Shown here piece by piece: positions 62,364-64,000 of a stretch of DNA of 64,000 nt. Origin of the DNA: an uncultured Gammaproteobacteria bacterium (GTDB taxonomy: Bacteria; Pseudomonadota; Gammaproteobacteria; UBA6429; Thiohalophilaceae); assembly GCA_913064945.1 (NCBI GenBank), contig CAJYAN010000005.1:124001-188000 (forward strand), read 5' to 3'. The translations under genes were made by a program, and so were the position numbers. Within the stretch, counting starts at the first letter, position 1. Every line of letters begins with the position of its first letter. Below the pieces are notes generated by a model. That model ran no database searches, was not told the DNA's origin, and was given only the letters and a program-made list of their open reading frames with translations.

Positions 62364-63742
62364 TTGATTTTGCGGGCACGGAATTTTCGTCCCTTGATCT
62401 TGCCTTCGCTGAGATGCTCCAGCGCGGCGCGGGCGACCGAGCGATCCACGGCGACATAGGTGATCGTATCAAAGATATTGATCTTGCCGATTTGCTTGCC
62501 CGGGATGCCGGCATCCTTGGTAAGGGCGCCGAGAATATCACCGGGGCGCAGCTTGTCCTTGCGTCCGGCCGATATAGCCAACGTGACCATGGACGGTTTG
62601 AGGCTGGCGATCTTCTTTTCGACCAGCGTCGAGACGGGTTGAATTGTTACCGGCTGGCTCTGATAGTCTTCAATGGCCGTGACCTTGCGGACCTCGGCGG
62701 GCATATACAAGCTGACTGCCAGACCCTGTTGTCCGGCGCGGCCAGTACGTCCGACACGATGGACATGGATGTCCGGGTCGTGGGCCAGTTCGTAATTAAT
62801 GACCATGTCGAGGTCCTTGATATCCAGGCCACGGGCGGCGACATCGGTGGCGATGAGTATGGCGGTGCTCTTGTTGGTGAATTGTACCAGTACCCGATCA
62901 CGATCCTTCTGCTCCAGGTCGCCGTGCAGGGCGCGGGCGTAATAGCCCTGCTCACGCAGGTCAGCGGCCAGTTCGTCGCACTGATTCTTCATGTTGCAAA
63001 AGATTAGGCAGGATTCGGGCCGGTAATGATTCAGCACCGCCTTCAGGGTCTTGCTGCGTTCCCCCTTATCGAATTCGTAAAAGACCTGCTTGATGTCGGT
63101 ATGGGGTTCATCCTCTGAGACGCTCACCTCAGTCGGCTGACGCTGGAATTCGGTGCTCATTTGTTGAATGGTATCGGGATAGGTGGCGGAGAATAACAGC
63201 GTCTGTCGCTGCGGTGGGGTCATGGCAATAATGGCCGCCATGTCATCATAAAAGCCCATGTCCAGCATGCGGTCGGCTTCATCCAGTACCAGCATCCTGA
63301 CGGTCGCCAGTTGCAGCGTGCCCTTGTTGAGGTGTTTCAATATACGTCCCGGTGTGCCCACTACGATATGGGCATGATGCTGTAGCGAGGTCACCTGTGG
63401 TCCGTAAGGGGCACCGCCACATAGGGTGACCAGCTTGATGTTCGGCGTGGTGCGTGCCAGGCGGCGTAGTTCCTTGCCCACCTGATCGGCCAGTTCTCTC
63501 GTCGGGCACAGCACCAGCGCCTGTACCCTGTTGTCCTGCAGGTCCAGTCGTGTCAACAGGCCAATGCCAAAGGCAGCGGTCTTGCCACTGCCGGTCCGGG
63601 CCTTGGCGATCAGGTCCTTGCCATCGAGCACGATGGGGAGTGCCTCCGCCTGGATCGGCGTCATTTCGGTATAACCCAGCGACTCGAGATTGGTGAGCAT
63701 TTCAGGGGACAGTTCGAGGGAGGAGAATTGGGAGTTAGTCAC
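62360..63742 (-). CDS. dbpA: DEAD-box ATP-dependent RNA helicase DbpA
   Basis: The 460-residue protein has all helicase motifs: the Q motif (YTEMTPIQAEALP), ARTGSGKT, PTRELADQV, TPGR, DEAD, SAT, and in the second domain HGDLEQKDRD, TDVAARGLDI and HRVGRTGRAG. The C-terminal domain (about 385-460) contains RKDKLRPGDILGALTKDAGI and FDTITYVAVDR, the DbpA RNA-binding domain that recognises hairpin 92 of 23S rRNA. The role is 50S subunit assembly. It is convergent with the possible small frame and read after the gene at the right edge. Confidence 0.96.
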   Translation of the reverse strand: MTNSQFSSLELSPEMLTNLESLGYTEMTPIQAEALPIVLDGKDLIAKARTGSGKTAAFGIGLLTRLDLQDNRVQALVLCPTRELADQVGKELRRLARTTPNIKLVTLCGGAPYGPQVTSLQHHAHIVVGTPGRILKHLNKGTLQLATVRMLVLDEADRMLDMGFYDDMAAIIAMTPPQRQTLLFSATYPDTIQQMSTEFQRQPTEVSVSEDEPHTDIKQVFYEFDKGERSKTLKAVLNHYRPESCLIFCNMKNQCDELAADLREQGYYARALHGDLEQKDRDRVLVQFTNKSTAILIATDVAARGLDIKDLDMVINYELAHDPDIHVHRVGRTGRAGQQGLAVSLYMPAEVRKVTAIEDYQSQPVTIQPVSTLVEKKIASLKPSMVTLAISAGRKDKLRPGDILGALTKDAGIPGKQIGKINIFDTITYVAVDRSVARAALEHLSEGKIKGRKFRARKIN

Positions 63743-63814
63743 AGGCCGTCTTTATGTTACGCGATGAGGGTCGGTGCATGTTAGCAGATTCACTCTGCAA
63801 AGAGGTGATAATAC

Positions 63815-63839
63815 AAAGGCCGGCATGGTGCCGACCTTT
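63815..63839. terminator. Hairpin between dbpA and the right-edge gene
   Basis: AAAGG-C-CGGCA and TGCCG-A-CCTTT pair with one mismatch. It lies between the stop of the right-edge gene and the dbpA start on the minus strand. The following sequence has no strong T-run, so termination is only suggested. Confidence 0.45.
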
Positions 63840-63866
63840 GTGAACACTAAATCGTGTCATATTGTT

Positions 63867-64000
63867 TTAGTAGCGTACACCATCCTGCGGGTTCAGGTGA
63901 CGCTCGGCCAGCTCCTGTGCATTTTTTTGCCGAAAGCGTGCCCAGTAGGTCTTATAAATTTCCTGGTATTCGGCTTTTTTGCCAGCAAACCATGCGGCTG
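63867..64000 (-). CDS. C-terminal end of an unidentified protein
   Basis: On the minus strand an open frame runs from the right edge to a TAA at 63867-63869. The last 44 residues include WFAGKKAEYQEIYKTYWARF and end HLNPQDGVRY. The segment is highly charged and aromatic and helical in character. No family can be named from this fragment. Confidence 0.6.
   Translation of the reverse strand, partial: AAWFAGKKAEYQEIYKTYWARFRQKNAQELAERHLNPQDGVRY

Noticed and set aside
1-64000. CRISPR arrays, insertion sequences or prophage genes
   Set aside because: No regularly spaced repeats, transposases, integrases or phage structural genes were found in the window.

Overview
The window is bacterial chromosome, most likely from a chemolithoautotrophic gammaproteobacterium. 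The evidence is the rpsU-yqeY-dnaG-rpoD macromolecular synthesis block divergent from tsaD, the folB-folK pair, a bacterial-type multifunctional cca, a YfaZ-type outer membrane protein, and a class I phosphoribulokinase that implies a Calvin cycle. Genus cannot be read from the sequence. No phage, transposase or CRISPR array is visible.

Layout. 1-1000: the end of a methyltransferase gene and a minus-strand tRNA-Ile(CAU) gene whose anticodon loop is interrupted by a 266-nt group I intron. 1-15 kb: housekeeping genes (rpoD, dnaG, yqeY, rpsU, tsaD, plsY, folB, folK, a pteridine reductase, a MidA-type methyltransferase, a VanZ-like protein, cca, an NDUFA9-like protein, an aldehyde dehydrogenase). 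15.1-27.7 kb: a minus-strand Tad/Flp (type IVc) pilus locus running from the Flp pilin (27.7 kb) down to a TadE-like pseudopilin (15.2 kb). 27.8-31 kb: a regulatory block with a LuxR-type response regulator, a membrane heme sensor with a HAMP domain, and a Ser/Thr protein kinase. 31-35 kb: gamma-glutamyltranspeptidase, two PilZ proteins, a HEAT-repeat lipoprotein and an Rrf2 regulator. 35.2-36.3 kb: a gene-free stretch of 1.1 kb that contains a GC-rich island and a strong terminator, so it probably encodes RNA. 36.3-48 kb: a signalling-rich accessory region with a rhomboid protease, three HDOD proteins, two cyclic-nucleotide-binding proteins (one fused to rhodanese), a YfaZ porin-like protein, an HU-like protein, YjbQ, a Rieske protein and an SH3 protein. 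48-64 kb: hinT carrying an internal stop codon, an aldo/keto reductase, a FIST protein, prk, purD, an LTA-synthase-like enzyme, a membrane-anchored phosphatase, mtnB-mtnD-mtnC of methionine salvage, a PhnD-like binding protein paired with a hybrid histidine kinase, yaiI, a cold-shock gene, dbpA and the end of an unknown gene.

How the genes fit together. The Tad genes encode the pilin, CpaB, the secretin, an ATPase, two inner-membrane platform proteins, a TadD lipoprotein and several pseudopilins. No TadZ/CpaE localisation factor and no TadV/CpaA prepilin peptidase lie in the window. The ATPase instead carries an N-terminal FHA (phosphothreonine-binding) domain, and a Hanks-type kinase lies about 3 kb beyond the pilin gene. 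The simplest reading is a pilus controlled by Ser/Thr phosphorylation; this is inference. Two findings are the most solid and easily tested: the self-splicing-type intron in tRNA-Ile2 and the nonsense codon that separates the HIT catalytic motif from the rest of hinT.
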